A stretch of 64,000 bases of DNA, taken from the NCBI RefSeq assembly GCF_001612665.1, contig NZ_BDAX01000006.1, forward strand, positions 202,316-266,315. Direction: 5' to 3'. The position numbers and the translations under genes were made by a program. The notes below the pieces were generated by a model. The model saw only the letters and a list, made by a program, of their open reading frames with translations, did no database searches and was not told the origin of the DNA. This DNA is from Nocardia alba NBRC 108234 (lineage in GTDB: Bacteria; Actinomycetota; Actinomycetes; Mycobacteriales; Mycobacteriaceae). Shown here in pieces: positions 53,501 through 62,419 of this stretch. Position 1 is the stretch's first letter; every line of letters starts with the position of its first letter.

Positions 53501-54429
53501 ATGACGACCGCGGTGTAGGTCCAGGCGCCGGTGGCGGCCGCGCTGGTGAGCTCGTCCATCGAGACCTCGATGGCCCTGGTGGCCTCGTTCACGACGCCTT
53601 CGTAGGCCTGAAGGCTGGTGTAGAGCGAGGTGCGCATGTCGCCGACGGGGAGCTTGCCCGCCGCGACCTCGGGACCGCTGACCAGGTTCTGCCGGACATC
53701 GGCCTGTGCCTTGAGGTCGGCGATCACCCGGTCGCCGTCGGGGAAGCGGTTGGAGAGCACGTCGAGCAGATGGCTCTCGGTCGCGACACCGGTGAGGTAG
53801 TTCTGGGCGCCCGTGTCGATACCGCGCAGCATCTGGGAGATACCGGCGAGCTCGTCGACGAGCACCGAACGCGTATTGAGTGAGTCGACCAGGCGCAGCT
53901 TGGCGGTGTCCATCACCGGATCGCTCACCTGAGCGATCGTGCTTTCCACGATGCTGACGCTGTCCCGGGTCATCTGCTCGACCGAGGCGAGCACCGGGTC
54001 GGCCGACGACGACAGCGCCTTGCCCTGCGCGCGCACATTCTTGGCCTGTTTGATCATCCGCTCGAGCGCACCGTGCGCGGCGGGCAGATCGGTCAGTCGC
54101 CCGATGGACGACTCCGCCGCGGCGATCGCGGCGTCGAGATCGGTGAGGTCCTTGTCGGTGACCAGGGTGACCCCGGGACCGGCAGGCACCATCTGACTGC
54201 CCGACACCTTCGCTGTTGATGCACTCAGCGCGGTGACGGTCGGAATCGTGTCTACCTGCTCGTTGATACTGGAGAGCCGGTTGGCCTCCGAGAACTCGGA
54301 GGTAATTCTCGACACGCCGAGCCCGACCGCGACCGCGAGTGGCACGGCGAGCACAGCCGTAACCTTCCAACGCAGGTCCCAGTTGCCGAGCGCCCAGCGT
54401 TTACTGCCGGACCTAGCGGCGTCACGCAT
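50578..54429 (-). CDS. cvnA: Conservon sensor histidine kinase-like protein CvnA with LPQR repeat tail
   Basis: About 1283 residues. Order: short basic N-terminus, membrane segment [17 protein letters not shown] (about 20-38), extracellular nitrate-sensor-like helical domain (about 45-300), membrane segment ([21 protein letters not shown]), HAMP-like linker ([21 protein letters not shown]), dimerisation helices, and a HATPase domain ([39 protein letters not shown]). The remaining half is disordered, Pro/Gln/Arg-rich, with about 27 LPQR motifs in units such as GGLPQRDP. The ATG at 54429 is taken; a TTG six codons earlier has a better GAGG site. CvnA is the membrane sensor of the conservon. Confidence 0.88.
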   Translation of the reverse strand: MRDAARSGSKRWALGNWDLRWKVTAVLAVPLAVAVGLGVSRITSEFSEANRLSSINEQVDTIPTVTALSASTAKVSGSQMVPAGPGVTLVTDKDLTDLDAAIAAAESSIGRLTDLPAAHGALERMIKQAKNVRAQGKALSSSADPVLASVEQMTRDSVSIVESTIAQVSDPVMDTAKLRLVDSLNTRSVLVDELAGISQMLRGIDTGAQNYLTGVATESHLLDVLSNRFPDGDRVIADLKAQADVRQNLVSGPEVAAGKLPVGDMRTSLYTSLQAYEGVVNEATRAIEVSMDELTSAAATGAWTYTAVVIATILAALLLAVFVARSMIVPLHRLRLAALRVAESDLPHEVAQLRNGAAPEDVPLEPMPVRSDEEIGQLARAVDDIHGQALRLASDQAQMRSQVNDMFETLARRSKSLVDHQLTLIEAMEYDEKDPRLLENLFRLDHLAARMRRNGDNLLILAGTKQRRTKSAPVEIADVLRAAISEVEDYERVKLGATPRGSLVEPAASDMAHLFAELLDNALRASPPETDVKFTFAQAHDQGLLIEVADRGIGMPPTEMSEINHRLEQTAEPGPDTARHMGLFVVGRLAERHGLTVRLRPTFDTARDPGVTVTVHVPVGLIVAGAGGPVVPPQQAPQQNVPAAQQQRPAPQQQPSTMQTRAITRTPGGNMMVTVDPGTSGPPAGAGGGLPQRQPGNSMASGAAQDAKEQSSPSLRPPTPGQGNVPQRGKLAAANLPKRNLAPGGPPRPPAGPGQQGPGEQKLGGPPQAGGGLPQRQPGANGAPSRDSAQPPRDSAPPQRDSAQTTQRGSTPGGLPQRSPGANGAPQRDPSVGLPQRDPAQRPPQREQTGGLPQRDPATGLPQRDPSSGLPQREPTGGLPQRDPVTGLPQREAATAPRDPAQSTGLPQRGQTSAAPQRDSEPVQRDPSTGLPQRGNAAGGLPQRDPAPRLPHRDQSGGLPRLDQPGALPQREPTGGLPQRDSSSGLPQREPTGGLPQRDPANGLPQREPTGGLPQRDSSSGLPQREPTGGLPQRDPANGLPQRAQPTRPANGLPQRATPAPQQDSTDNGLPQRAPAAGQPQREAPNGLPQRAAAPNGLPQREPGASVVPQANAGPGVALPQRDRDPAGPDNAASAGRDPGRHSFRSNPVKAASFFQTRLQPAPEGDSVMGGTPIFAEMMSSWLTDENSDRNQMAASFDSPGDDGWEAARAASEAQSEVRTAAGLPQRSPGGRLVPGGVSGTADRTPQQRDPATIRNSLSRHQQGVRDGRAMKAMNLTGDKGDR
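51317..51532 (-). repeat. 108-bp tandem duplication in the cvnA repeat region
   Basis: 51317-51424 and 51425-51532 are nearly identical 108-bp units, each coding for 36 residues (four LPQR units: REPTGG, RDSSSG, REPTGG, RDPANG types). Shorter imperfect copies of the same unit extend from about 51100 to 52150. Confidence 0.85.
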
Positions 54430-54748
54430 CTCCCACTCACTTTCCAAACTGGCCTCGTACCGTACGCCTGATGCGAACCTCCACAGGCGCGATGGTGGCT
54501 CGCCAGTGGCTGCTGGCCGAGAACTACGGCTGGCCGAGAAATTGCGTCTACGACTGCCCGAATAAGTGACATCGGATTCTAACGGATCAATAACTTCTTG
54601 GCTGACTCCCGGTAGAGGTCCGCTCGATGACCAGCCTGTTGTAGGCAAAACCAAAGGTCGCGGCACCCCCTCGGGTGTCGCGTGAAGTCTGCCACAATCA
54701 TCTGGATCTATCGAGCGGGCATCGAAGCGAGGCTAGGGAGTCACGGGG
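54430..54748. promoter_or_regulatory. Divergent promoter region between cvnA and the acyl-CoA synthetase gene
   Basis: A 319-bp stretch. On the minus strand TAGAAT (54576-54581) is a good -10 match about 147 bases before cvnA, giving a leader of about 140 bases. The cvnA frame is open to 54666 but this promoter would lie inside it, which supports the shorter start. No separate gene is seen. Confidence 0.4.
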
Positions 54749-56788
54749 TTGGACACCGAACACGAGTACCGGCCGGTCTATCAGACCAGCCTGGTCGACC
54801 CAGCCGACTTCTGGTCCGCCGCAGCTCAGGGCATCGAGTGGGATGTCGAACCGCAGCAGATCGTCGATGCCGCCGATAAACGGTCGGCCCGTTGGTTCCC
54901 GGATGCCCGTCTCAATACGTGTGTGAACGCCCTCGACCGCCACGTCCGGGCGGGCACCGTCGACCAGGGTGGACACGCCGATCAATCCGCCCTCATATAT
55001 GTCTCCGCTATGACAAACACCACCACGGTTTTCACCTACGCCGAATTGCTCGACAAGGTGGCCGAGTTCGCGGGAGCCATGCGCGATCTCGGTGTGGTGG
55101 CCGGTGATCGGGTGGTGATCTATCTGCCGATGATCCCCGAAGCGGTGATCGCGATGCTGGCCTGCGCCCGCATCGGCGCGGTCCACTCGGTGGTGTTCGG
55201 CGGGTTCGCCGCGCCCGAGTTGGCCGCCCGCATCGACGACGCGGAGCCGGTCCTGATCGTCACCGCCTCGGGCGGACTGGAACCCAATCGCCGCGTCGAC
55301 TACCCGCCGATCGTGCTGGCGGCGCTCGATCTCGCCGAGACCGCGTCGGTGCGCACGGTGCTCGTGAAGCAGCGGCCGGAGTTCACGACGATCGAGTTCC
55401 CCACCGCCCTGCCCGCGACCGACGTGCTGCCGGCCTCGGAGCAGACCGTCGCCGCCCGGTGGGTCGATTGGGATGTCTGCGTCGAGGGTGTGGCGCCCGC
55501 CGATCCGGTCTCGGTGGCCGCCACCGATCCGCTGTACATCCTCTACACCTCCGGCACCACCGGTAAGCCGAAGGGCGTGGTGCGCGACAACGGCGGTCAC
55601 GCGGTGGCGCTGACCTGGTCGATGCGCAATATCTACGATGTCGGCCCCGGTCAGGTGTTCTGGGCCGCCTCCGATGTGGGCTGGGTCGTCGGCCACTCCT
55701 ACATCGTCTACGCGCCCCTGCTGGTCGGCGCGACGACGGTGCTCTACGAGGGCAAACCGGTCGGCACCCCCGACGCGGGCGCGTTCTGGCGGATCGTCGA
55801 CGAGCACGACGTGCGGGTGCTGTTCACCGCGCCGACCGCGTTGCGCGCGATCCGCCGCGCCGACCCCGACGCCACCGCGGCCCACCGCCACGACCTGTCC
55901 CGGCTGCGCGCGCTGTTCTGCGCGGGCGAGCGGCTCGATCCGGCCACCTTCGACTGGGCGAGCAACACCCTGCTGGCCGACCATCCCGACACCCCCGTGG
56001 TCGATCACTGGTGGCAGACCGAGACCGGCTGGCCGATCTGCGCCGACCCGCTCGGCGTGCAGGAACTGCCCGTGAAGTCCGGTTCGACGAGTGTGCCGGT
56101 GCCCGGCTACCGGTTGCGCGTGCTCGATGCCAACGGCAACGCGGTCCCCACCGGAACCGAGGGCAATATCGTCATCGGTCTGCCGCTGCCCCCCGGCTGC
56201 CTGACCGGGTTGTGGCGCGACCGGGACCGCTTCATCCGCTCGTATCTGTCGGCTTTCCCCGGCCACTACGTCACCGGCGACTCCGGCTACTTCGACGAGG
56301 ACGGCTACCTCTACGTCCTCGGCCGCAGCGACGACGTGATCAACATCGCCGGACACCGGCTGTCGGCGGGCAGCATCGAGGCCGCCATCGCCGGGCACGA
56401 GGCCGTCGCCGAATGCGCGGTGATCGGCATGCCCGACGAGCTCAAGGGCAGCCTGCCGCTGGCGTATGTGGTGCTCAAGCAGGGCGTCGAGATCGACCAG
56501 CGGCAGTTGCGCACCGAACTCGACGAGCGCGTACGCGCCCAGATCGGCGCGATCGCCACCCTGCACGACTCGATCATCGTCACCGGCCTGCCCAAGACCC
56601 GTTCCGGCAAGATCCTGCGCAAGACGATCCGCCAGCTCACCGCCGGTGAACACGTGGAAACGCCCCCCACCATCGAGGACCCCCACGTCCTGACCGCCCT
56701 GGCCGACCGCATCCTCGCCAACCCCCCACTGGGCAACAACACCCCCTCCCCCAACCCCGACAGCGACCCGGTCTCCCCCACCCCCTGA
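54749..56788 (+). CDS. prpE: Propionyl/acetyl-CoA synthetase (PrpE-type)
   Basis: AMP-forming acyl-CoA synthetase of 679 residues: ACS N-terminal segment (ADFWSAAAQGIEWDVEP), VFGGFAAPELAARIDDAEP, P-loop ILYTSGTTGKPKGVV, WWQTETGWPI (A5), YFDEDGYLYVLGRSDDVINIAGHRLS (A7/A8), and C-terminal RSGKILRKTIRQ with the catalytic Lys, often controlled by acetylation. The pattern (RDNGGHAVALTWSM, SDVGWVVGHSYIVYAPLL) fits PrpE more than acetyl-CoA synthetase proper, though acetate use is possible. The TTG start follows GGGAG. The C-terminal 25 residues are Pro/Asn-rich and extra. Confidence 0.87.
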   Translation: MDTEHEYRPVYQTSLVDPADFWSAAAQGIEWDVEPQQIVDAADKRSARWFPDARLNTCVNALDRHVRAGTVDQGGHADQSALIYVSAMTNTTTVFTYAELLDKVAEFAGAMRDLGVVAGDRVVIYLPMIPEAVIAMLACARIGAVHSVVFGGFAAPELAARIDDAEPVLIVTASGGLEPNRRVDYPPIVLAALDLAETASVRTVLVKQRPEFTTIEFPTALPATDVLPASEQTVAARWVDWDVCVEGVAPADPVSVAATDPLYILYTSGTTGKPKGVVRDNGGHAVALTWSMRNIYDVGPGQVFWAASDVGWVVGHSYIVYAPLLVGATTVLYEGKPVGTPDAGAFWRIVDEHDVRVLFTAPTALRAIRRADPDATAAHRHDLSRLRALFCAGERLDPATFDWASNTLLADHPDTPVVDHWWQTETGWPICADPLGVQELPVKSGSTSVPVPGYRLRVLDANGNAVPTGTEGNIVIGLPLPPGCLTGLWRDRDRFIRSYLSAFPGHYVTGDSGYFDEDGYLYVLGRSDDVINIAGHRLSAGSIEAAIAGHEAVAECAVIGMPDELKGSLPLAYVVLKQGVEIDQRQLRTELDERVRAQIGAIATLHDSIIVTGLPKTRSGKILRKTIRQLTAGEHVETPPTIEDPHVLTALADRILANPPLGNNTPSPNPDSDPVSPTP

Positions 56789-56895
56789 CCCGACCGAAGT
56801 CACCGAGGCGCGACCACGCCCCTCACCCGCGAGGACACCTCCACGGCCCTGCGCCTACCCGAGGCAGTCAACGAAGGTCTTCGCCCCGAAGGGGC

Positions 56896-57008
56896 GGTCT
56901 CGGCCGCCTCGATCTGGACTGACCGAAGGGTGCGACGAAGGAGTACCCGCAGGGAGGGAAGATCGAGGCCGACAGGCCGAGACCCCGCGGCCCCCGGGCC
57001 GCCAAAAA
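56896..57008 (+). repeat. Hairpin intergenic repeat, copy 3 of 3
   Basis: Arms GGTCTCGGCC + GCCTCGATCT (56896-56915) pair with AGATCGAGGC (56960-56969) and GGCCGAGACC (56975-56984), leaving the 5-base bulge CGACA. The 44-base loop (56916-56959) begins GGACTGACCGAAGGGTGCGA. The tail ends GGGCCGCCAAAAA and runs straight into the -10 region of prrA. Confidence 0.85.
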
Positions 57009-57010
57009 TA

Positions 57011-57016
57011 TAAGCT
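57011..57016 (+). promoter_or_regulatory. -10 element of a leaderless prrA promoter
   Basis: TAAGCT is followed by six bases and the GTG start of prrA. The preceding AAAAATA belongs to the repeat tail. Confidence 0.5.
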
Positions 57017-57022
57017 CACCAC

Positions 57023-57718
57023 GTGACTTCCTCTACGGTTCTCGTCGTCGACGACGACGAGGACGTTCTCACCTCGGTCGAACGCGGGTTGCGGCTGTCC
57101 GGATTCCGGGTGCTGGTCGCGCGCGACGGCGGGGCCGCGCTGCGGTCCGTCGCCGAGCAGGCGCCCGACGCGGTGGTCCTCGACATGAACATGCCGGTGC
57201 TCGATGGTGCGGGTGTCGTTACCGCGCTGCGTGCGATGGGCAACGACGTGCCCATCTGCGTGCTCAGTGCCAGGGCCTCGGTGGACGATCGGATCGCCGG
57301 TCTCGAGTCGGGCGCCGACGACTATCTGGTGAAGCCGTTCGAGCTGGCCGAACTGGTGGCCAGGATCAAGGCCCTGCTGCGCCGGCGCACCGATACTTCG
57401 GAGCCCGCAGCCCCCGGCGCGCTCACTGTCGGTCCGCTGCTGGTGGATGTGGCGGGTTATCGCGCGCTACTGCACGGTCGCGAAATCGAGCTCACCAAAA
57501 GGGAATTCGAATTGCTGTCGACGCTCGCCCGGAATGCCGGTGTGGTGTTGACGCGTGAGCGACTGCTGGAATTGGTGTGGGGTTACGATTTCATAGCCGA
57601 TACGAATGTGGTGGACGTGTTCGTCGGATACCTGCGCAGGAAACTCGAAATAGATGACACGCCAAGGATTTTGCATACGATTCGCGGGGTGGGTTTCGTA
57701 CTCCGGGAATCGAAATGA
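57023..57718 (+). CDS. prrA: Response regulator PrrA (OmpR/PhoB type)
   Basis: Protein of 231 residues. Receiver domain 1-120 with acidic residues Asp10-Asp12, phosphoacceptor Asp54 (VVLDMNMP), switch Ser92 and Lys104 (LVKPFEL). C-terminal winged helix 135-231 ([39 protein letters not shown]). Paired with the kinase prrB in a four-base overlap. In mycobacteria PrrAB lies next to accD3 and controls respiration, nitrogen and redox genes; assignment here rests on similarity and neighbourhood from memory. Confidence 0.87.
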   Translation: MTSSTVLVVDDDEDVLTSVERGLRLSGFRVLVARDGGAALRSVAEQAPDAVVLDMNMPVLDGAGVVTALRAMGNDVPICVLSARASVDDRIAGLESGADDYLVKPFELAELVARIKALLRRRTDTSEPAAPGALTVGPLLVDVAGYRALLHGREIELTKREFELLSTLARNAGVVLTRERLLELVWGYDFIADTNVVDVFVGYLRRKLEIDDTPRILHTIRGVGFVLRESK

Positions 57719-59085
57719 TGTCCGATCAACCGCTGAAACATCGTCGCAGACAATCGTTTTCGCTCCGGACACGAGTGGCGGGAGCGGCTGCGGCCGGTGC
57801 GGTCATCATCGTCACGATCGCCGCTTTCGTGGGTTTTCAGGCAATCGAACGCAATAATGTCACCCAGACCGACCAACAACTGGAAATCGCTTCGCGCATC
57901 GTGCTGATCGAGCCGGTACTGGCCACCGGCTTCGTCAATCTGACCGGATTGCAGAACACCATGGCGCTCACCGTGCGCGACGACGGCCAGGTGACCGCGT
58001 CGAGCTCGACCCAGCTGCCGGATCTGCCGCCCGGCTCGCAGACCGTCGAGCTGCACGACCAGCCCTATCGGGTGCTCACCACCACCGAGAACCAGCCCGC
58101 CGGCCGCACCGTCTCCCTGGCCATTCCGACCACCGAGGCCGCCAAGGCCACCGACGACCAGCAACGCTGGGTGCTCGCGGGCGCGGCGATCGCGGTGGCG
58201 GCCGCGGCGGCGCTCGGCTGGCTGCTCGCCGGCCGCGCTGTCGGCCCGATCGTGAAGCTGACCAGGCAGGTGTCGGCCCGCAGCGCGGGCGGCGAGCCGA
58301 GCGAACACGACCGGCCGGTCGACGGCTCCGGGGTCGACGAGGCGGTGAAGCTGGCCGACGCGGTGAACACCATGCTGGCCCGCGTCGACCAGGCCCAGGC
58401 CGAGACCGCCGCGGCGCTGGAGACGGCCCGCGATTTCGCCGCCGTTTCCGCCCACGAACTGCGCACCCCGCTCACCGCGCTGCGCACCGATCTCGAGGTC
58501 CTGCGCACCCTCGATCTCACCGACGAGCAACGCCGCGAGATCCTCGACGACCTCGCCCGCAACGAGACCAGGGTGGAGACCACGCTGTCCGCGCTGGAAC
58601 GGCTGGCCCGTGGTGACCTGACCGCCGAGGCCGACCACGTCCCCACCGATGTCGCCGACCTCTGCGACCAAGCCGCTCACGACGCCATGCGACACAATCC
58701 CGGACTGTCGGTGCGCATCGACACCGACGCCGAGTTGGTGACCCGTGGTCTGCCCGCCGGTCTGCGTTTGGCCGTCGACAACGCGCTCACCAATTCGGTG
58801 AAGCACGGCGGCGCCACCGCCGCGGTCGTGTCGGCGCATCGCAGCGCGCACGGCCGGATCGTCATCGCCGTCGACGACAACGGCACCGGCGTCGCGCCCG
58901 ACGAGCGCGCGGCGGTCTTCGCGCGGTTCGCCCGTGGCGCCAACGCCACCAGGGGCGGTTCGGGCCTCGGCCTCGCGCTGGTCGCCCAGCAGGCCCAGTT
59001 GCACGGCGGGCTGACGTACTTCGAGGACAGTCCGCTCGGGGGCGCCCGCTTGGTCATCGACCTGCCCGCGCGACCTGCTCGGTAG
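57715..59085 (+). CDS. prrB: Sensor histidine kinase PrrB
   Basis: Membrane kinase of 456 residues. First membrane segment about 22-44 ([20 protein letters not shown]), extracellular sensor about 45-150, second segment about 152-172 ([19 protein letters not shown]), HAMP, then dimerisation domain with phosphorylated His247 in SAHELRTPL, and HATPase with [20 protein letters not shown] and [10 protein letters not shown]. The ATG overlaps the prrA stop (ATGA). It should phosphorylate PrrA. Confidence 0.9.
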   Translation: MMSDQPLKHRRRQSFSLRTRVAGAAAAGAVIIVTIAAFVGFQAIERNNVTQTDQQLEIASRIVLIEPVLATGFVNLTGLQNTMALTVRDDGQVTASSSTQLPDLPPGSQTVELHDQPYRVLTTTENQPAGRTVSLAIPTTEAAKATDDQQRWVLAGAAIAVAAAAALGWLLAGRAVGPIVKLTRQVSARSAGGEPSEHDRPVDGSGVDEAVKLADAVNTMLARVDQAQAETAAALETARDFAAVSAHELRTPLTALRTDLEVLRTLDLTDEQRREILDDLARNETRVETTLSALERLARGDLTAEADHVPTDVADLCDQAAHDAMRHNPGLSVRIDTDAELVTRGLPAGLRLAVDNALTNSVKHGGATAAVVSAHRSAHGRIVIAVDDNGTGVAPDERAAVFARFARGANATRGGSGLGLALVAQQAQLHGGLTYFEDSPLGGARLVIDLPARPAR

Positions 59086-59094
59086 AAACACGTA

Positions 59095-59129
59095 AGCCCC
59101 GTACCCATGGTGTTCATGGGTACGGGGCT
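59095..59129. terminator. Bidirectional terminator after prrB
   Basis: Perfect 15-bp stem AGCCCCGTACCCATG with its complement, loop GTGTT, between the convergent genes ending at 59085 and 59141. Confidence 0.85.
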
Positions 59130-59140
59130 GAACTCGCTAC

Positions 59141-59287
59141 CTACTTGTCGCTCTTGAAAGCGTCCTTCACTCTGCCCGCCGCGCGCTCGGCAGCTTCCTT
59201 CACGTTGGCCGCTGCCTTCTTCGCTTCCGCCTCGATCTTCGCGCCCTCGGCCTTGGCCTTGGCTTTGACATCGTCGGTGTCGGACAT
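59141..59287 (-). CDS. Small charged helical protein
   Basis: Forty-eight codons beginning MSDTDDVKAKAKAEGAKIEA and ending in KDAFKSDK. The Ala/Lys/Glu repeat predicts one long amphipathic helix, reminiscent of CsbD-like or LEA-like stress proteins, but the family is not certain. The ATG at 59287 has GGAGG five bases upstream; the frame is open to 59356 but without a better start. Confidence 0.78.
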   Translation of the reverse strand: MSDTDDVKAKAKAEGAKIEAEAKKAAANVKEAAERAAGRVKDAFKSDK

Positions 59288-59384
59288 CGAACCTCCACTC
59301 TCGTGAGTTCCGCGCCTGATCGGCACGGGGTGAAGACACTCGCGAGAATACCGCACAGTTAACGCCCAGCGACTGAACCGGAAA

Positions 59385-60047
59385 TCAGCTGAGAACCTGC
59401 GGGATCGATTCGGGGATGACCAGGCCGATGACCGCGCCGAGCACCGCGCCGGTGAGCGCGTAGGTCAGGCCCGAGGTGAGCGCGCAGAAGAAGTAGCCCA
59501 CGATGAACGCGGCCAGGGCGGGGATGCACAGGATCGCCGCGGTCAGGAAGCCGATGGTGGCGCCGGCTGCCGCACCGTTCTGGACGGGGTCGTGGTTGGC
59601 CGCGTCCGGGTTGGTGGCGATGTTCTTCAGCTCGCCGGTGGTGGCGGCGGACAGCTGCGGGGCGATCTGCAGCGTGCGGCCGTCCTCGGAGACGACCGAG
59701 GCCAGCGCGACGTTGTTGCCGTCGGTGGTGGCCAGCGTCAGCGGAAGCTCGCTGATCTTGGCGCCGGTGGCGGAGATGACGGCGACGTTGGTGGAGTCGG
59801 CCGAGAGCACGAAGCGGCCGTTGTCGACGGTCGCGGAGATCGTACGCAGGTCCGGCGAGACGGTGGTCTTGTAGCCGACGCCGTCGGAGACGCCTTCGCT
59901 ACCGAGCGCGGTCGCGATCTCGCCCTGACGCTCGACGGTGACGTCGGCGACCGCGGTGCCCGTGGTGACGAGCGAGGCGGCGACGGCCAGCGGCAGCGCG
60001 GCGAAAACGGCGCGGCGACCGATGCGAGTGATGGTGTGGGTGAACAT
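59385..60047 (-). CDS. Secreted DUF8020-type protein
   Basis: Protein of 220 residues: signal peptide (RAVFAALPLAVAASLVTTG, cleavage near AVA-D), a beta domain with the family phrases VSPDLRTISATVDNGRFVLS and ISELPLTLATTDGNNVALAS, then a conserved bridge ELKNIATNPDA..DPVQNGAA and a C-terminal Gly/Ala-rich hydrophobic region (GAAAGATIGFLTAAILCIP..VLGAVIGLVIPESIPQVLS). It is clearly paralogous to the gene at 61570, with the same bridge and the same PQVL ending. GGAGGGAG precedes the ATG. Confidence 0.82.
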   Translation of the reverse strand: MFTHTITRIGRRAVFAALPLAVAASLVTTGTAVADVTVERQGEIATALGSEGVSDGVGYKTTVSPDLRTISATVDNGRFVLSADSTNVAVISATGAKISELPLTLATTDGNNVALASVVSEDGRTLQIAPQLSAATTGELKNIATNPDAANHDPVQNGAAAGATIGFLTAAILCIPALAAFIVGYFFCALTSGLTYALTGAVLGAVIGLVIPESIPQVLS

Positions 60048-60136
60048 GTTCGGTGCTCCCTCCCGATGCTTCCGAAGAATCCCCGAACCCCCCGGACGAA
60101 TCGAACAAATGTAGATGTCGATTGACTCGAGAGTTG

Positions 60137-60195
60137 TACCTGATCACCAAAGGTAGTGGAATGTGTTGTGACACATAGCATAGTTTGATCAGGTA
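60137..60195. promoter_or_regulatory. Spaced 10-bp inverted repeat in the divergent region
   Basis: TACCTGATCA (60137-60146) and its complement TGATCAGGTA (60186-60195), 39 bp apart, lie in the 277-bp region between the DUF8020 gene and the lipoprotein gene. A looping repressor or two half-sites are possible. Confidence 0.45.
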
Positions 60196-60324
60196 GCTAT
60201 CGATCGGCGATCTCACGCCACGCCCGACCGGCATACCGACAGCTACCCCCCACCGATCCTTCCCTCAACGAACTCTCAGACATCTCCCATATTCGGCACC
60301 GAACTCGGGGATACCGTCACCGAC

Positions 60325-61482
60325 GTGATCGACAAACGCGCTCGTCTGCTCTGTCTCGCCACCGCCCTCGCGCTGGCGGGCGGCGCTGTCGCCTGTTCGG
60401 GGAAGGACGCCGCGCCGACCGGGATCGCGCTCGTCAACGCTGATTCCGGGCCGACCGGCGCGCGCGTGGCCAAGGCGGTGCAGGACGCGGGCGGCTACGA
60501 CTGGACTGTCGCCAAGCCCGGCGAGATCGACGCGGGCGACTACGCCGCCGTGATCACCCTGCCCGCCGACCTCACCGCGTCGATGGCCACCCTCGCCACC
60601 CCGGAACCCAAGCGCGCCAAGGTCACTGTCTCCACCCACGACGGCGCTGACACGAACACGGTGAACGGCGCCGTCGACGTGGTGACACACCGAATCGGCG
60701 CGTCCGGCGTCGACGCGGCGCTGGCCGCGGTCTCGCAGGCACGCAACCAGATGACCTCGGTCCAGTTCACCGCCCAGCTGCTCAGCGCGGGTGTGAACGC
60801 CGCCGCCGACGGCGCGAGCCAGTTCAGTGGCGGCGCCGAACAGATGCTCGGCTTCCTGAACTTCGCGAAAGAGGGCGCGGGCCAGCTCACGTCGGCGATC
60901 GAACTGCTGAACCAGACCGTCGACGGAGCGACGAAGCAGGCCACCCAGCTGGCCGATGCCCTCGGCGCCACCGGCGTCACCATCGCCGGAGTGCAAGCCG
61001 GCGCGAAGGCCACGGGCTCCGGCCTCGACCAGATCCTGCCGCTGCTGCGTGCCCTGCCCTTCGCGAGCGACCCGCAACTCGCCGACATCATCGCCAAACT
61101 CGAGGCGCTGCGCGCGGTCTCGACCCAGGCGGGCACCCAGCTCGCGGGCCTGAGTGAATTGACCGGCGCCGCAGTCGATCCCAACACCGACCTCGGCACC
61201 CTGCTGCGCACCGTGGTGGCCCGCCTCGACAGCGCGCGCGTGCAACTCACCCAGGGCGCCGAACTCGCCAAGGGCCTGCCCACCCTCGCCGAACAGGGCG
61301 GCGCCCAACTCGTCTCGGCCATCGAGCAACTCACCGGTGGCGTCGGCGCTCTGCAGAACATCGTCGGCAACCTCAACACCCAGACCGGCAAAGCCCTCGA
61401 CGCCCTTCCCCCACGCGGCCAGTCCCAGCAATCCGCCCTCGCTCTGGCCCTGACCGACCCCGTCGAGGTCATCCACGAGTAA
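60325..61482 (+). CDS. Lipoprotein with Pip/YhgE-like extracellular domain
   Basis: Exported lipoprotein of 385 residues: signal ATALALAGGAVAC with lipobox Cys24, then a domain starting GIALVNADSGPTGARVAKAV, similar to the extracellular start of YhgE/Pip proteins, followed by long alpha-helical, Ala/Gln-rich segments (about 120-370). It has no later membrane segments, unlike true Pip proteins. The GTG start lies seven bases after TACCGT (60312-60317), a leaderless arrangement. Confidence 0.75.
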   Translation: MIDKRARLLCLATALALAGGAVACSGKDAAPTGIALVNADSGPTGARVAKAVQDAGGYDWTVAKPGEIDAGDYAAVITLPADLTASMATLATPEPKRAKVTVSTHDGADTNTVNGAVDVVTHRIGASGVDAALAAVSQARNQMTSVQFTAQLLSAGVNAAADGASQFSGGAEQMLGFLNFAKEGAGQLTSAIELLNQTVDGATKQATQLADALGATGVTIAGVQAGAKATGSGLDQILPLLRALPFASDPQLADIIAKLEALRAVSTQAGTQLAGLSELTGAAVDPNTDLGTLLRTVVARLDSARVQLTQGAELAKGLPTLAEQGGAQLVSAIEQLTGGVGALQNIVGNLNTQTGKALDALPPRGQSQQSALALALTDPVEVIHE

Positions 61483-61527
61483 CCCCACTGCGAGATCGAG
61501 CCCACCGGGCTCACTCACTGATACAGC

Positions 61528-61555
61528 GCGGCCCGGTCGATTCCGACCGGGCCGC
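61528..61555. terminator. Terminator hairpin between convergent genes
   Basis: GCGGCCCGGTC and its complement GACCGGGCCGC with a six-base loop, 11 bp perfect, between genes ending at 61482 and 61570. Confidence 0.8.
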
Positions 61556-61569
61556 AGGGTGTTTCAGGA

Positions 61570-62196
61570 TCAGGGCAGAACCTGCGGGATCACGTGCGGC
61601 GCGGCCACGCCGACCACGGCGCCGATCAACGCGCCGATCAGCGCGTTCGGCAGACCCACCAGGCCGACGCACCCCGCGTAGAGGATCACCACGGTGATCA
61701 TCGGGACACACATGACGGCGGCGACCAGCGCGCCGATGCCCGCGCCGATGGCGGCGGCGTTCTGGACCGGGTCGGGGAACTGCGCGGTGGGCGTGGTCGA
61801 GATGTTCTTCAGCTCGTCGGTCGCCGCCGCGGTGGGTCGCGGGGTCACCTTCATGCTTCGCCCGTCGGGCGCGATCTCGGTGGTCAGGGCGATCACGCTG
61901 CCCTTGACGGTGGTGAACGAGGTGGGGATCTCCCCGATCGGATCGCCGGTCGCCGACTCGACGACGACCCGGCCGCGATCGGGTGCGAGCAGGAACCGGC
62001 CCTCGTCCACCGAGGCCGAGACGGTGCGCAGGTCCCGCGCGACCGTGGTGCGGAAACCCTCTCCCGCACTCGACAATCCCGCCGCGTATTGCGTCTGCTT
62101 GTCGACCTCGGCGGACGCGACCCCGGCCACGCTCACCGCCACGGCGATGGGTAGTACCACCGCCAGCGCACGGCGAACAACCTTGTGTTGGAACAT
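61570..62196 (-). CDS. Secreted DUF8020-type protein
   Basis: Protein of 208 residues, paralogue of 59385: signal peptide ([17 protein letters not shown], cleavage after ASA), VARDLRTVSASVDEGRFLLA, bridge ELKNISTTPTA..DPVQNAAA, and a hydrophobic Gly-rich C-terminus ending HVIPQVLP. The ATG at 62196 follows GGGAGGGAG; the frame runs on to 62316 but the signal peptide fits the shorter protein. It is convergent with the lipoprotein gene. Confidence 0.82.
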   Translation of the reverse strand: MFQHKVVRRALAVVLPIAVAVSVAGVASAEVDKQTQYAAGLSSAGEGFRTTVARDLRTVSASVDEGRFLLAPDRGRVVVESATGDPIGEIPTSFTTVKGSVIALTTEIAPDGRSMKVTPRPTAAATDELKNISTTPTAQFPDPVQNAAAIGAGIGALVAAVMCVPMITVVILYAGCVGLVGLPNALIGALIGAVVGVAAPHVIPQVLP

Positions 62197-62372
62197 GATC
62201 GAGAATCTCCCTCCCGAAACCCCCGAAGAAACCCGACCCCGGGCGAATCGAAACAAGTCACTGTCATGGACAACGCAGTGGAAACGAATCACACGGGAGC
62301 CGTCGGGCTCCGTCATACGCGGGGCACATTACTCCGCGGCTCGGGGGGCGCGAGACCTACCCCTGAAACAGC

Positions 62373-62409
62373 TTCGGCCCGTGCTTCCCTGGGGGAGGCA
62401 CGGGCCGAA
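62373..62409 (-). terminator. Terminator of the FKBP gene
   Basis: TTCGGCCCGTGC (62373-62384) pairs with GCACGGGCCGAA (62398-62409), 12 bp perfect, just after the stop at 62420 on the minus strand. Confidence 0.75.
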
Positions 62410-62419
62410 AGCTGTCAGA

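Noticed and set aside
54698..56803. A minus-strand open frame of 701 codons opposite the acyl-CoA synthetase
   Set aside because: Composition is low-complexity Gly/Arg/Asp; the plus strand carries all synthetase motifs.
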